Shown: piece after piece, positions 1 to 7,090 of the stretch | Numbering within the stretch: the first letter of the stretch is position 1 | Layout of the letters: each line of letters starts with the position of its first letter | From: Acidimicrobiaceae bacterium | GTDB taxonomy: Bacteria; Actinomycetota; Acidimicrobiia; Acidimicrobiales; Palsa-688 | Assembly (NCBI GenBank): GCA_003158835.1 | Contig: PMLI01000112.1 | Location: forward strand, 1 to 9,478 | Direction of reading: 5' to 3' | Length of the DNA stretch: 9,478 bases | Made by a program: the position numbers and the translations under genes | Notes under the pieces: generated by a model | The model's database searches: none | What the model saw: only the letters and a program-made list of their open reading frames with translations | What the model was told of the DNA's origin: nothing

Positions 1-24
1 CAGGCGCGCCGCAGCGGCGATTTA

Positions 25-3000
25 GTGGTAGCCGAGCCCGGCTGGGTCATGTACATGGTGCCGCACTTCCACTACGACCCTGTCTGGTGGAACACCCAAG
101 CCAGCCATCTAGCCGGGTGGGACGAGCTTGTCTGGGCACAGGGTTACCGTCGGCGCTATGAGCACACCGGTCTCGTCCTCGTCGCCGCCCACCTGGAGCG
201 GGCGCGCCTGGACCCGGACTACAAGTTCGTGCTGGCGGAAGTGGACTACCTCCAACCGTTCTGGGACCTTTACCCCCAACGGCGGGAAGAGGTAAAGCGT
301 CTCTTGGCCGAGGAGCGCCTGGAGATAGTGGGCGGCACCTATAACGAGCCTAATACCAACCTGGTCGGGGCCGAGACAGCGGTGCGCTCCGCCATCTACG
401 GGATGGGTTTCCAGCGTGACGTGCTCGGTGCCCAGCCCGAAAGCGCGTGGCCCCTGGACGTCGAGGCGCACGACCCGTCGTTCCCCGGCATCATGGCGGA
501 CTGCGGCCTCACCTCCAGTTCCTGGGCTCGCGGCCCTTTCCACCAGTACGGCCCGAAGTTCCACACGGGCTCTACCGCCTGGGCGCAGTTCCCGACCGAG
601 TTCGAATGGGTCGCCCCCAACGGCAAGAGCCTGCTCACGAGCTATATGCCAACTCACTACGCGGCCGGCTGGGAGCTCGACCGAGCCAACACGTTGGAGG
701 AGGCGATGAAACTGGCCTACTCGCTGTTCTGCGACCTGGCGGCCGTCTCAGCCACCAAGGTGACCCTCCTGCCCGTCGGGACCGACTACACACCGCCCAA
801 TAAATGGGTTACCCAGCTGGCGAGGGCGTGGGCGGACCGCTATGCCTGGCCGCGCTTTGTCACCGGCCTTCCCAAGCAGTTTTTCGCCGCCGTCCGCTCG
901 GGACTGGCCGAGGCAGGCCGGGCCCCGGTGCCACAGACCCGCGAAATGGGGCCGGTCTACACCGGCAAGGACGTCAGCTATATCGACATAAAACAAGCCC
1001 ACCGCCAGGCGGAGACGGCTCTGGTGGAGGCGGAGAAATTGGCCACCCTGGCCCTCGCCCTCGGCCATCGCTACCCGAGCCGCGCCGCTGATAAGGCATG
1101 GCGCCAGCTTGTGTTCAATGCCCACCACGACGGGGTGACCGGCACCGGGTCGGACCAGGTCTACCTCGACCTGCTGGGAGGCTGGCGGGAAGCTTGGCAA
1201 CTCGCCCGCGAGATCAGGGCCTCAGCCATGAGCGCGATTGCGTCTCACGTCAACACCGCCCAGGACGCGCCTAGGGGGACACCCGAACTAGCAGGAGGTG
1301 CGCAGGCGTGTACCGTGTTCAACTCGCTGGGCTTTGCCCGCAGCGAGGTTGTCAGCGCGGACGTTGATCTCAGCCTGCCTGGTGCTCGGTCCGTCGTCGT
1401 CGTTGACGATGCCGGGCACGAGGTCCCTGCCCTCAGCACGCCCACGGCTTGGCACGACGACGGGACAGCGTCCGCGGTCCGGGTGGAATTCCGGGCCAGC
1501 GCCGTGCCTCCGGTCGGTTACCGCTGCTACTGGGTGGAGCCAAGCAGCCAGGCCCCTCACGGGTGGGAGACATTTGAGGGCACCACCGCCGGCAACGAAC
1601 GCTACCTGGTCGAAGCTGACCCGGCCCAGGGGGGCTGCTTGAGCCGGGTCTTGGACCGTGTGAACGGGCGTGAGGTCCTCGCCCCCGGTGGCTTGGGTAA
1701 TGAACTGGCTTCTTACCCCGAGTACCCCGGCCACCCGTGGATGATGGCGGAACATCCCGAGATGGCCGAAGGGCCGTGGCACCTGGTTGCCGCCGGGCCG
1801 CCGGTCCGCTCCTCCGCCAGCCCCGCCCGGGTGGTGACGGAACGCTCGGTGCTAGGCGAGCGTCTTGTCGTGAGAGGCGAGCTGGACGGGACGGCGTACG
1901 CGCAGGTAATTACGCTTCTCGCCGGGTCGAGCCGCGTGGCGCTGCGGACCTACATTGATGGCTTTTCCGGGCATGACCGTCTTCTGCGTTTGCGTTTCCC
2001 GACCGCGGTACAGGGAGGTACGCCACTGGCCGAGGTCGCCAACGCCGTCGTCGCCCGTAGCTTTGCCCTTATCGACGCCGATGCGGCCGAGGCGCCCTGG
2101 ACGATGGACACTCCGGCGCAGGGGTGGTTCGGCTTGGGCACGACTCTCGCCGTACAGCTCCGTGACAGTGAGTCCGGGAAACCTATAAGCGCCCGGGCAC
2201 TGGGGGTGGGCGAAGTCGTGGCCCCTCAAGGGACGGCCGCTTCCCCTGAAGTGCGTGCTTTGCTCGTCGCTCTGGTCAGAAAGGGTGTCACGGCTACCTG
2301 CACCGAACCGGGGGCCAACCGCTACGGGGCCCTGGTGGGCGACTCCAACCTCCCCGACTTCCGCATAAGCATTGGGCGGCCCCAGGACAACGGATTTACC
2401 GCCGCCGTCCTGCGCAGCGCCGGGCCGGCCTTTCAGGCCGAGTTGGAGCGCCAGCTGGCGGCCCAGGGCTGGGCCCGGCTCTGGGTACCGCCCAGCCGTC
2501 CCCTGGCCGAGGTCTGGGTACCCAACGCCGACCTTCGCGGGCCTCGTGACTTACCCGTGCTGCTGGTGGCGGGCGGGGATGCCGCCTCGAGCACCGCCGC
2601 CGTAGCCCTGCTGGCTGAAGAGGTTGAGGGCGAACGGGTCGTGGTGAACCAGCCGGTGTGGTCCCTGGAAGGGCCACGGCACCAGGCCCCGGGAAACCAT
2701 GTGGCAGCCGCCGATTGGACGGTTGCCCTCTTCAACCGGGGCACTCCCGGCTTCGCGGTCGACACCGCCGGCGCCTTTCACGTATCGCTCCTGCGCTCGT
2801 GCACCGGTTTTCCGGCCGGCGTTTGGATCGACCCGCCGCGCCGGGCTGCCCCCGACGGGTCGAATTTCCAGGCCGAGCACTGGAGCCACGTTTACGACCA
2901 CGCTCTGGTGGCCGGGGAGGGCGACTGGAGGTCCGCTGGCTTTGTGGCCCAATCTCAAGAGTTCAATACGGCATTGCAGGCATGGTTGGGGCCGACCCGC

Positions 3001-4230
3001 GAAAACGGGCTCGCCCCCACGGGGTCGCTGCTCCAGGTGGTCAACACGGGGCCGGGACAGGTGCTGCTCAGCGCCCTGAAGCCGGCGGGCAACCCCTTGG
3101 CCCGTGGTCGCCTGACCGGGGACGAAAGTGGGCTCCTGGTCACGGTACGCCTGTACGAGACGGCGGGCCGGCCGGCCGAGGCCACGCTGCGGCCCGGGCT
3201 CGGCTTGGCCATGACGGGAGCTACGGCCACCAACATGCTCGAGGAACCCGGGGAGGCCCTGCGTTGCCCGGGCGGCGAGCTCATGCTCAGTTTTGCTCCC
3301 TTCGAAATCCGAACGGTCTGCCTCGCCTTACAAGAGCCAACCGGCGCCGGCGGGAAGCGCCCAATCGTCGGGGCACCGCCGGCCGGGGCCCCCACGGCCG
3401 AAGCCCCCACGGCCGAAGCCGCCCGGCCCGTGTTCAGCCGCTACTGGCTCCACAACAAGGGCCCGGCGCCGGTCGGGAACCAGGCTCTGGGCGTGCACCT
3501 GAGCTCCTCCTGGGTGGCGGCACGAGCCGGCGACGAGCCCGTGCCCGTGCTGGCCACGATCACATCAGACGTGTCCGACGCCACCCAGGCCGGCACCCTC
3601 GAAATCGTCACGCCGGAGGGATGGCGGGCCGAGCCGCCATCGGCGCCGTTCGAGCTGGCGCCCGGTGCCCACCTCGACGTGCCCGTGCGTCTCGTCGCCT
3701 CTGATCGAGTCACACCGGGACGCTATTTTGTGGCCGCCCGTGTGGCCGACACGGCCGGCCAACCCCAAGAAGACGTCGTCACCGTTGACTTGTTGCCCTG
3801 GCACCCTCTCGGCCCCTATGCCCCAGATGACGGGGGCGTCCTGGCTGGTCTCGAGCCCGCCGGCGGTTTTCGTCATCCCGGGAGCCAAGCGGCGGCGGAG
3901 ATCGAGGCGAGCGTCAGGCCGGAGGCGCTTGTCGTCGCTCCCGGTAGCGCCGCTACCCTCGAACTTGCCGTCACCAACCGGACGAACTCGGCTCTGTGGG
4001 GCGAGGCTCAGCTCGTTTCGCCCATTGAGACCTGGCCCTTCACCGGTCCATGGTCCCAGGGCTTCCGCGTCGAGCGGGGAGCGGAGACGACGGTACGGTT
4101 CTGGGCCAAGGTGCCCGGCGACGCCGTTGCGCTGTCTTCCTGGCTACTGGTCAAGGTGATGTACTTTGGCCGGCTCTGGTATTCGCCCACGGTGCCCTTT
4201 CAGATCGCCCCCGGAGCGGAGCACGGCTGA
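25..4230 (+). CDS. GH38 alpha-mannosidase-like protein with C-terminal NEW3/Ig-like domains (5' end uncertain)
   Basis: Probable cytoplasmic zinc-dependent retaining alpha-mannosidase. Seen: the N-terminal motif HFHYDPVWW (H14, H16, D18), WPLDVEAHD (D145) and AHHDGVTGTG (H368). These align with the four zinc-site residues of the family, His90, Asp92, Asp204 and His471 in fly Golgi mannosidase II; D145 would be the nucleophile. Approximate layout: catalytic barrel 8-300, helical middle domain 300-400, large beta-sandwich part 420-1100, an Ala/Pro linker with a duplicated APTAE (1122-1131), then two beta-rich Ig-like domains (about 1170-1260 and 1290-1398). The first resembles NEW3 (PEGW, then a GRYFV strand). 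At 1401 aa it is longer than common bacterial GH38 enzymes (roughly 800-1050). No signal peptide precedes the motif. The GTG at 25 has no clear SD, ATG 49 is an alternative, and the frame is open to base 1, so the real start may lie upstream. It ends in TGA, 12 bp from the convergent URO-D-like stop. Substrate linkage cannot be read from sequence. Confidence 0.93.
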   Translation: MVAEPGWVMYMVPHFHYDPVWWNTQASHLAGWDELVWAQGYRRRYEHTGLVLVAAHLERARLDPDYKFVLAEVDYLQPFWDLYPQRREEVKRLLAEERLEIVGGTYNEPNTNLVGAETAVRSAIYGMGFQRDVLGAQPESAWPLDVEAHDPSFPGIMADCGLTSSSWARGPFHQYGPKFHTGSTAWAQFPTEFEWVAPNGKSLLTSYMPTHYAAGWELDRANTLEEAMKLAYSLFCDLAAVSATKVTLLPVGTDYTPPNKWVTQLARAWADRYAWPRFVTGLPKQFFAAVRSGLAEAGRAPVPQTREMGPVYTGKDVSYIDIKQAHRQAETALVEAEKLATLALALGHRYPSRAADKAWRQLVFNAHHDGVTGTGSDQVYLDLLGGWREAWQLAREIRASAMSAIASHVNTAQDAPRGTPELAGGAQACTVFNSLGFARSEVVSADVDLSLPGARSVVVVDDAGHEVPALSTPTAWHDDGTASAVRVEFRASAVPPVGYRCYWVEPSSQAPHGWETFEGTTAGNERYLVEADPAQGGCLSRVLDRVNGREVLAPGGLGNELASYPEYPGHPWMMAEHPEMAEGPWHLVAAGPPVRSSASPARVVTERSVLGERLVVRGELDGTAYAQVITLLAGSSRVALRTYIDGFSGHDRLLRLRFPTAVQGGTPLAEVANAVVARSFALIDADAAEAPWTMDTPAQGWFGLGTTLAVQLRDSESGKPISARALGVGEVVAPQGTAASPEVRALLVALVRKGVTATCTEPGANRYGALVGDSNLPDFRISIGRPQDNGFTAAVLRSAGPAFQAELERQLAAQGWARLWVPPSRPLAEVWVPNADLRGPRDLPVLLVAGGDAASSTAAVALLAEEVEGERVVVNQPVWSLEGPRHQAPGNHVAAADWTVALFNRGTPGFAVDTAGAFHVSLLRSCTGFPAGVWIDPPRRAAPDGSNFQAEHWSHVYDHALVAGEGDWRSAGFVAQSQEFNTALQAWLGPTRENGLAPTGSLLQVVNTGPGQVLLSALKPAGNPLARGRLTGDESGLLVTVRLYETAGRPAEATLRPGLGLAMTGATATNMLEEPGEALRCPGGELMLSFAPFEIRTVCLALQEPTGAGGKRPIVGAPPAGAPTAEAPTAEAARPVFSRYWLHNKGPAPVGNQALGVHLSSSWVAARAGDEPVPVLATITSDVSDATQAGTLEIVTPEGWRAEPPSAPFELAPGAHLDVPVRLVASDRVTPGRYFVAARVADTAGQPQEDVVTVDLLPWHPLGPYAPDDGGVLAGLEPAGGFRHPGSQAAAEIEASVRPEALVVAPGSAATLELAVTNRTNSALWGEAQLVSPIETWPFTGPWSQGFRVERGAETTVRFWAKVPGDAVALSSWLLVKVMYFGRLWYSPTVPFQIAPGAEHG
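3388..3417 (+). repeat. Perfect 15-bp tandem duplication in the GH38 interdomain linker
   Basis: Two exact adjacent copies of GCCCCCACGGCCGAA (3388-3402 and 3403-3417) encode APTAE-APTAE at residues 1122-1131. They sit in an Ala/Pro/Gly-rich stretch between the beta-sandwich part and the Ig-like domains. The pattern fits a flexible linker that grows or shrinks by in-frame slippage. Copy number may vary between strains, which is an inference. Confidence 0.9.
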
Positions 4231-4242
4231 GCAACGTTGTCG

Positions 4243-5364
4243 CTATCTGCGGGCTTCGTCGACCATGGCCCAGATGTTGGCTTCCGGCGTCTCGCGGCCG
4301 ACCTGGTCGCCGGTCCCGATGATCAGCCGGCGCGAACCCTGAAAGGCTTCCTTGATTTGCTGAACTTCGCGCCGGACGTCGGCCGGGCCGCCCCGGATGA
4401 GCGTTTCGACGGTGTGTACGTTACCGTTCATCGTCACCTTCTCGTCCAACAGGGCGCGCAACTTCTGCAGGCCCTCCAGTCCGGCCACATCGCCCCCCGG
4501 CGGCCGCTCGAACGGGCACACACAGTCGATGCCGATGTCGGCGAACTCTGCCGCCGTGCGTATGGAGCGACCATGGAAATGAATGTGCAGCAGTCTGCCG
4601 TACGCATGCAACTCGGTGGCCATGGCCTGGATGTAGGGTGTGTCCCACTTCTGCCATAATCTCGCTCCGAGCAGGGAGTTGCAGGAATATGAGCAGCCGA
4701 TGAAGTACGACTCGAATGGCGTCGCCCCGACCGCCCGGCGAAGGAGCTCCCGCTGGCTCTGGACGAACCGGTCCAGGTAGTCTTGCAGACTGTCCTCATG
4801 CTCATCCTGGAAGTACAGCGCAGCCTGCTCGAACCCCATCAGCCCGGCGACCGTATCGAAGAAAGGTTCCCCCAGGTAAAGCTCCAGCAGGTAGTCTTCG
4901 CCAACGACCGTGTATGCCTTGTTGGCCTCGGTGAACTCGGGTTCTCGCTCGGCCGATAGCTGCATCTCGAGGCACTGGGCGAGTTCGAGCTCGTTGCCTG
5001 CCAACATCTTTTCAGGCCACGATGGGTCCCTCACACTGTAGAGGCGGGAACTCGTGAACTCATTGCCGCGATAGTGGTGCACGGTCGTTTCCCGGTACCG
5101 GTCCTCGGAGATCTTCACCAAGGTCGATCCGGTGGTGGTGTCGGGACCGCTCACCTCGGGGGCGATGATGCCCCAGCCTTCCGTGCCATAACGCCTGAAA
5201 GTGGCCTGGAGAGCCAACCAGTGAGGGACCTCACGTTCGAACTCGACCATGTTCATACCCAAGACCTTGGCCGGGTAGTAGTACCAGAACTCCGGTGCGA
5301 CGGGAATACTGTCGGTCTCCACGCCTCGATAAGCGTTGAGCATCCTCTGTTTCGGCGTCAGCAC
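4243..5364 (-). CDS. Uroporphyrinogen-decarboxylase-fold protein (MtaA/CmuA-like URO-D superfamily, non-haem type)
   Basis: A 373-aa protein of URO-D superfamily size. Seen: an N-terminal LTPKQRMLNAYRG, matching the family's usual opening; GEPFFDTVAGLMGFE in the middle; LLHIHFHGR (H260, H262, H264) followed by IDCVCPFERPPGGDV (C281, C283); GNVHTVETL near 314-322; and a C-terminal TGDQVGRETPEANIW. Family knowledge: superfamily members decarboxylate uroporphyrinogen or act as zinc-dependent corrinoid methyltransferases with an HxC...C site. The FMRQAGRY-type N-terminal motif of true HemE is absent and no haem genes are nearby, so haem synthesis is unlikely. HxHxH replaces HxC, so metal binding is plausible but unproven. 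GTG 5364 is chosen because a GGGGG SD lies 9 nt upstream and the family homology begins there; the frame stays open to 5928, but that stretch is antisense to the divergent glycosidase. It is transcribed away from the four-gene run. Reaction and substrate are unknown. Confidence 0.9.
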   Translation of the reverse strand: MLTPKQRMLNAYRGVETDSIPVAPEFWYYYPAKVLGMNMVEFEREVPHWLALQATFRRYGTEGWGIIAPEVSGPDTTTGSTLVKISEDRYRETTVHHYRGNEFTSSRLYSVRDPSWPEKMLAGNELELAQCLEMQLSAEREPEFTEANKAYTVVGEDYLLELYLGEPFFDTVAGLMGFEQAALYFQDEHEDSLQDYLDRFVQSQRELLRRAVGATPFESYFIGCSYSCNSLLGARLWQKWDTPYIQAMATELHAYGRLLHIHFHGRSIRTAAEFADIGIDCVCPFERPPGGDVAGLEGLQKLRALLDEKVTMNGNVHTVETLIRGGPADVRREVQQIKEAFQGSRRLIIGTGDQVGRETPEANIWAMVDEARR

Positions 5365-5373
5365 GGCCCACTT

Positions 5374-5378
5374 CCCCC
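5374..5378 (-). promoter_or_regulatory. Ribosome binding site setting the GTG start of the URO-D-like gene
   Basis: Read on the minus strand, AAAGGGGGAAG places GGGGG nine nucleotides before the GTG at 5364. No comparable site was noted further upstream, which supports the short form of the protein over the 188-codon upstream extension. Confidence 0.65.
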
Positions 5379-5444
5379 TTTGGTACTCTAGCCCCTGACG
5401 GCGAGGTCCTGAGGCCGCCACCCGATGGGCCGCAGTGAGGTTTG

Positions 5445-5452
5445 GGAGGGGG
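5445..5452 (+). promoter_or_regulatory. Strong Shine-Dalgarno deciding the start of the GH-D-like gene
   Basis: GGAGGGGG lies five nucleotides before ATG 5458. The earlier in-frame ATG 5425 has no purine-rich site, and using it would place this SD inside the coding region. ATG 5500 also lacks an SD. The 5458 start is therefore preferred. Confidence 0.75.
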
Positions 5453-5457
5453 AAAGC

Positions 5458-7017
5458 ATGCAGGACGGTGGGCCCGGCGTCGAGGTCCTGGGTGTAAAGA
5501 TGGGAGGCGGCCGAGGTGGGCGCGATGGCGCCCTCAGCTCCCAACTGAACGGCGACTGGCGGGAATGGGTATTGTGCGAGGACAGCCGGGACGAGGTCGA
5601 CCGGCTCGCCTTCAGGGCACGTCCCGATGTGCCGCTGCGCGAGCTGTTTGTCACCGCCCCCAACAGCGAGGACATCCGCTACGCCCACCCGAGCCAGCCG
5701 GTATGGCTTGGTTATGGGGACCACACCACCGGTCCGTCCCGATCTCGGTTTGGGCGGCAGTGGATGTACACGCCGCCGCCGCTGGTCTTCCCGTTCCGGG
5801 CGGACAGGGGTTGGAGCGGGGTGGCCGTAGCTGCTGACTCGGGGCAAAACCTGTTCTCGTCGGTCAGCTATGAGCCGGTGGATGATCGGACGTTCGAGGT
5901 GGTCGTGCACTACGAGCGGCAGCGGCACGTGGGCCCCGGCACGGCCCGGCTGATGCTGGCGGCGCGGGAGTGGTCCTCGCCGGCCGAAGTCGTCGCCAGC
6001 TACGCCCGTCGTCTCCGGGAGAGCGGAGCCGCCCCCAGCCCTCGGCGGTCACCGGAAGAATGGTGGGCCGACACCTTCGTATGCACCTGGGGTGAGCAGT
6101 GCAACATTCAAAACGAGATGGGGGCGAACGGACGGAAAAGCCTCATCGAACACCCCGTCGTGAGCTACGAGTCGCAGGCCAACCAGATGAGATGGATCAG
6201 CCACCTGGTGGGACAGGGTATCCCGGTCGGTGTCGTCAGCACCTCGGACAAGTGGCAGCGAGACCGCTACCGGCTCATCCCCGATGCCGGGAGATATGAG
6301 GACCTGGCCGGTTTTGGGCGTTGGAACCACGCCGCAGGACGTCACGTGATTGCCTGGTGGGGGCTATGGTCGGTGGACGGTGCGCCACGGGAGTGGTGCA
6401 TATGCGACGGCGACGGCAACCCGCTCTCAGTCGACCCGGGCAACGCGGAGTACCGTCAGGTGGTGGCCGACGACGTGGCCCGGCTTCTGAGCCCCTCGGG
6501 TTACGACCTCGATGGGTTCTTCTTGGACTTCACGGCACGTCAAGCTCCCCGCCCCGGAGATGGACCGGCCCCCAAGGCAGGTATCGAACTGCTGCACTCG
6601 TATATCGCGCTGGTTCATGGGGCCGCAAAGGCGGCCAAGCCGGGCGCCATGATAATGACCCATTGCCCGCATCCCTACTTTGCCGACGTTACCGACGTCC
6701 TTCGCCTCAACGACTGGGCGTTGAGGCGACCCAACATCGTCGAGCAGGCTTCTTATCGCCGGCAGATTGCAGCGTCATGCTCAGACTGGCTGATCAACAC
6801 CGACAACTGGCCCATGTACGACATAGACCAGTGGCGTCAGTACCTGAGGTACCAGCCTGAAATCGGGATCCCGGCGTCCTGGTTCACGCACGGCGTTTTC
6901 GGTGAGGGCGACCGTAAGTACGGAGAGTTCACGCCGAACGACTACGCCGTGTGGCGGGAAACGTGGGTGTCTTACCGGAAGAGGCTGGGGCTGCCCGAAC
7001 TGGGGGGCGACGCCTGA
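5458..7017 (+). CDS. Putative clan GH-D-like (GH36/GH31-related) TIM-barrel glycoside hydrolase
   Basis: A 519-aa protein when started at ATG 5458. Seen: residues about 20-190 are strand-rich (PPPLVFPFRADRGW, then SGVAVAADSGQNLF) and look like the N-terminal beta-sandwich of clan GH-D enzymes. From about 200 (WWADTFVCTWGEQ) a TIM-barrel pattern follows, with YDLDGFFLDFTA (D352, D357), MTHCPHPYFADVTDVLRLNDW (D419) and NTDNWPMYDIDQW (D449, D455, D457). Family knowledge: clan GH-D enzymes use an Asp nucleophile after strand 4 and an Asp acid/base after strand 6. D357 as nucleophile and D419 or D449 as acid/base are inferences. No signal peptide is visible. It is the first gene of the rightward run, 73 bp before the ThuA gene. 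I do not recognise a characterised family: the GH31 (DxNE) and GH36 (KxD) nucleophile signatures are not clear. A catalytically altered relative is possible. Confidence 0.8.
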   Translation: MQDGGPGVEVLGVKMGGGRGGRDGALSSQLNGDWREWVLCEDSRDEVDRLAFRARPDVPLRELFVTAPNSEDIRYAHPSQPVWLGYGDHTTGPSRSRFGRQWMYTPPPLVFPFRADRGWSGVAVAADSGQNLFSSVSYEPVDDRTFEVVVHYERQRHVGPGTARLMLAAREWSSPAEVVASYARRLRESGAAPSPRRSPEEWWADTFVCTWGEQCNIQNEMGANGRKSLIEHPVVSYESQANQMRWISHLVGQGIPVGVVSTSDKWQRDRYRLIPDAGRYEDLAGFGRWNHAAGRHVIAWWGLWSVDGAPREWCICDGDGNPLSVDPGNAEYRQVVADDVARLLSPSGYDLDGFFLDFTARQAPRPGDGPAPKAGIELLHSYIALVHGAAKAAKPGAMIMTHCPHPYFADVTDVLRLNDWALRRPNIVEQASYRRQIAASCSDWLINTDNWPMYDIDQWRQYLRYQPEIGIPASWFTHGVFGEGDRKYGEFTPNDYAVWRETWVSYRKRLGLPELGGDA

Positions 7018-7042
7018 CCGGACGGCGGGCCCGCCGGCCGGT
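7017..7042. terminator. GC-rich near-perfect inverted repeat at the end of the GH-D-like gene
   Basis: Arms ACCGGACGGCGGG (7017-7029) and CCCGCCGGCCGGT (7030-7042) are complementary except at one position. The core GGCGGGCCCGCC is a perfect palindrome. The repeat begins on the last base of the TGA stop. There is no T-tract after it, so it is not a classic intrinsic terminator. It could be an attenuating or mRNA-stabilising stem-loop, or a protein-binding palindrome controlling the next gene. Confidence 0.5.
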
Positions 7043-7046
7043 CCGC

Positions 7047-7052
7047 TAGCAT
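7047..7052 (+). promoter_or_regulatory. Possible -10 box ahead of the ThuA-like gene
   Basis: TAGCAT fits the loose TANNNT -10 pattern of GC-rich bacteria and lies just after the inverted repeat, 38 bp before the ThuA start. No recognisable -35 element is present at the expected distance. It could allow the downstream genes to be transcribed separately. The support is weak. Confidence 0.25.
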
Positions 7053-7075
7053 TGGCGCCGAGCCTATCGGCGGGG

Positions 7076-7081
7076 AAGGAG
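7076..7081 (+). promoter_or_regulatory. Ribosome binding site for the ThuA-like gene
   Basis: AAGGAG lies nine nucleotides before ATG 7091 and fixes this start. The same frame stays open back to 6902, but that upstream part overlaps the preceding gene out of frame. Confidence 0.75.
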
Positions 7082-7090
7082 CCTGGATCT

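Larger units (their letters stand above)
5365..5457. promoter_or_regulatory. Divergent intergenic region with putative promoters for both flanking genes
   Basis: This 93-bp gap separates the two divergent starts and must serve the URO-D-like gene and probably the whole rightward run. Weak TANNNT boxes are visible: TACTCT at 5384-5389 on the plus strand and TAGAGT at 5390-5385 on the minus strand. Neither has a convincing -35 element. CCTGA occurs twice (5394-5398 and 5408-5412), too little to call an operator. Shared regulation of the two arms is an inference from the layout. Confidence 0.4.

Noticed and set aside
2658..3704. Long plus-strand open frame inside the GH38 gene
   Set aside because: Its translation is an Arg/Gly/Pro-rich product typical of an off-frame reading in GC-rich DNA, and the GH38 frame across it continues to make sense.
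4231..4242. Possible bidirectional terminator around CAACGTTG
   Set aside because: An 8-bp palindrome with no loop or T-tract is too small to act as a terminator on its own.
5365..5928. Upstream extension of the minus-strand URO-D-like frame by 188 codons
   Set aside because: It is antisense to the GH-D-like gene, is low-complexity and Arg/Pro-rich in translation, and adds nothing resembling the URO-D family. A good SD and family homology start at 5364.
6902..7090. N-terminal extension of the ThuA-like frame
   Set aside because: It overlaps the end of the GH-D-like gene out of frame, is Arg/Gly/Pro-rich, and the SD at 7076-7081 marks ATG 7091 as the start.
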